DNA from: an uncultured Actinomycetes bacterium
Lineage (GTDB): Bacteria; Actinomycetota; Acidimicrobiia; Acidimicrobiales; RAAP-2
Length of the DNA: 32,404 nucleotides
Direction of reading: 5' to 3'
NCBI GenBank assembly: GCA_903830655.1
Contig: CAIKUQ010000051.1
Location: 1 to 32,404, forward strand
Program-made: the position numbers and the translations under genes
Shown here: positions 32,352 through 32,404 of the stretch, piece after piece
How positions within the stretch are numbered: position 1 is the stretch's first letter
How the letters are laid out: the number at the start of each line of letters is the position of its first letter
The notes under the pieces: model-generated
Seen by the model: the letters and a program-made list of their open reading frames with translations, nothing else
Told to the model about the DNA's origin: nothing
Database searches by the model: none

Positions 32352-32404
32352 ATGTTTTGTAATCGAAAAATTCAAAGAGCAGCAATGGTGGTGGGTCTTG
32401 CTGC
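32352..32404 (+). CDS. Start of a probable exported or membrane protein, cut off by the window
   Basis: Only 17 codons are visible. The ATG at 32352 has AGGA six bases upstream. The residues show a basic start (N-R-K-I-Q-R) followed by a hydrophobic run (A-A-M-V-V-G-L-A-A), as in signal peptides. An in-frame ATG at 32325 is an alternative start with worse ribosome-binding spacing. Family cannot be named. Confidence 0.45.
   Translation, partial: MFCNRKIQRAAMVVGLA

Overview
This window looks like a core chromosomal segment of a compact, sunlit-water type actinobacterium (Actinomycetota; I infer an Acidimicrobiia-like lineage, but class is not proven by the sequence). The reasons are the actinobacterial gene neighbourhood rpsT-holA-lepA-hemW-hrcA-dnaJ-rsmE-phoH-ybeY-CNNM-era-recO-uppS-glyS-dnaG, an F420-type luciferase-like oxidoreductase, a FolP2-type dihydropteroate synthase paralogue, a PAC2 protein, a DrrAB-type exporter, and TANNNT -10 boxes placed so that transcription would begin on the start codon. 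No insertion sequence, prophage, CRISPR array or rRNA was seen.

Layout. 1-1027 (minus): 5' part of a secreted, Ig-like and tandem-repeat surface protein. 1028-1981: 954 bp with no convincing gene. 1982-4780 (minus): tRNA-Asn, a divergent sigma-70 factor, and DnaG primase. 4849-7847 (plus): DrrA-like ATPase, DrrB-like permease and an MFS exporter in one operon. 7818-15029 (minus): an eight-gene chain read uppS - small membrane protein - recO - photolyase - hemW - glyS - methyltransferase - LLM oxidoreductase. 15089-17050 (plus): DinG/XPD-type helicase. 17047-23883 (minus): hrcA-dnaJ-rsmE-HIT-phoH-ybeY-CNNM-era, headed by a degenerate CIRCE operator. 23969-25768 (minus): lepA. 25988-26254 (plus): rpsT. 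26251-28109 (minus): folP2-like gene and holA. 28228-29109 (plus): PAC2 protein. 29102-32143 (minus): leuS and a YgjP-like metalloprotease. 32199-32271 (plus): tRNA-Ala. 32352-32404 (plus): start of a second probable exported protein.

How it works together. Most genes are housekeeping: replication and repair (DnaG, HolA, RecO, DinG-like helicase, photolyase), translation (GlyS, LeuS, S20, LepA, two tRNAs), ribosome maturation (RsmE, YbeY, Era), protein folding (HrcA/DnaJ), cell-wall lipid carrier synthesis (UppS), and haem and folate-related steps (HemW, FolP2-like). Genes are packed very tightly. Stops and starts overlap as ATGA, GTGA, TAATG or TGATG at most operon junctions, and all four convergent gene pairs overlap at their 3' ends.

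The most striking non-gene signal is promoter geometry. At six genes (dnaG, drrA-like, glyS, uppS, dinG-like, leuS) a TANNNT hexamer sits exactly six bases before the start codon, which predicts leaderless mRNAs. Genes whose -10 lies further away (hrcA, rpsT, PAC2, folP2-like) instead have a leader with purine-rich ribosome-binding sequence. I did not find a clearly undescribed multi-gene system. The best leads are the promoter code, the repeat-bearing surface protein, the divergent sigma factor behind dnaG, and the FolP2-like paralogue.
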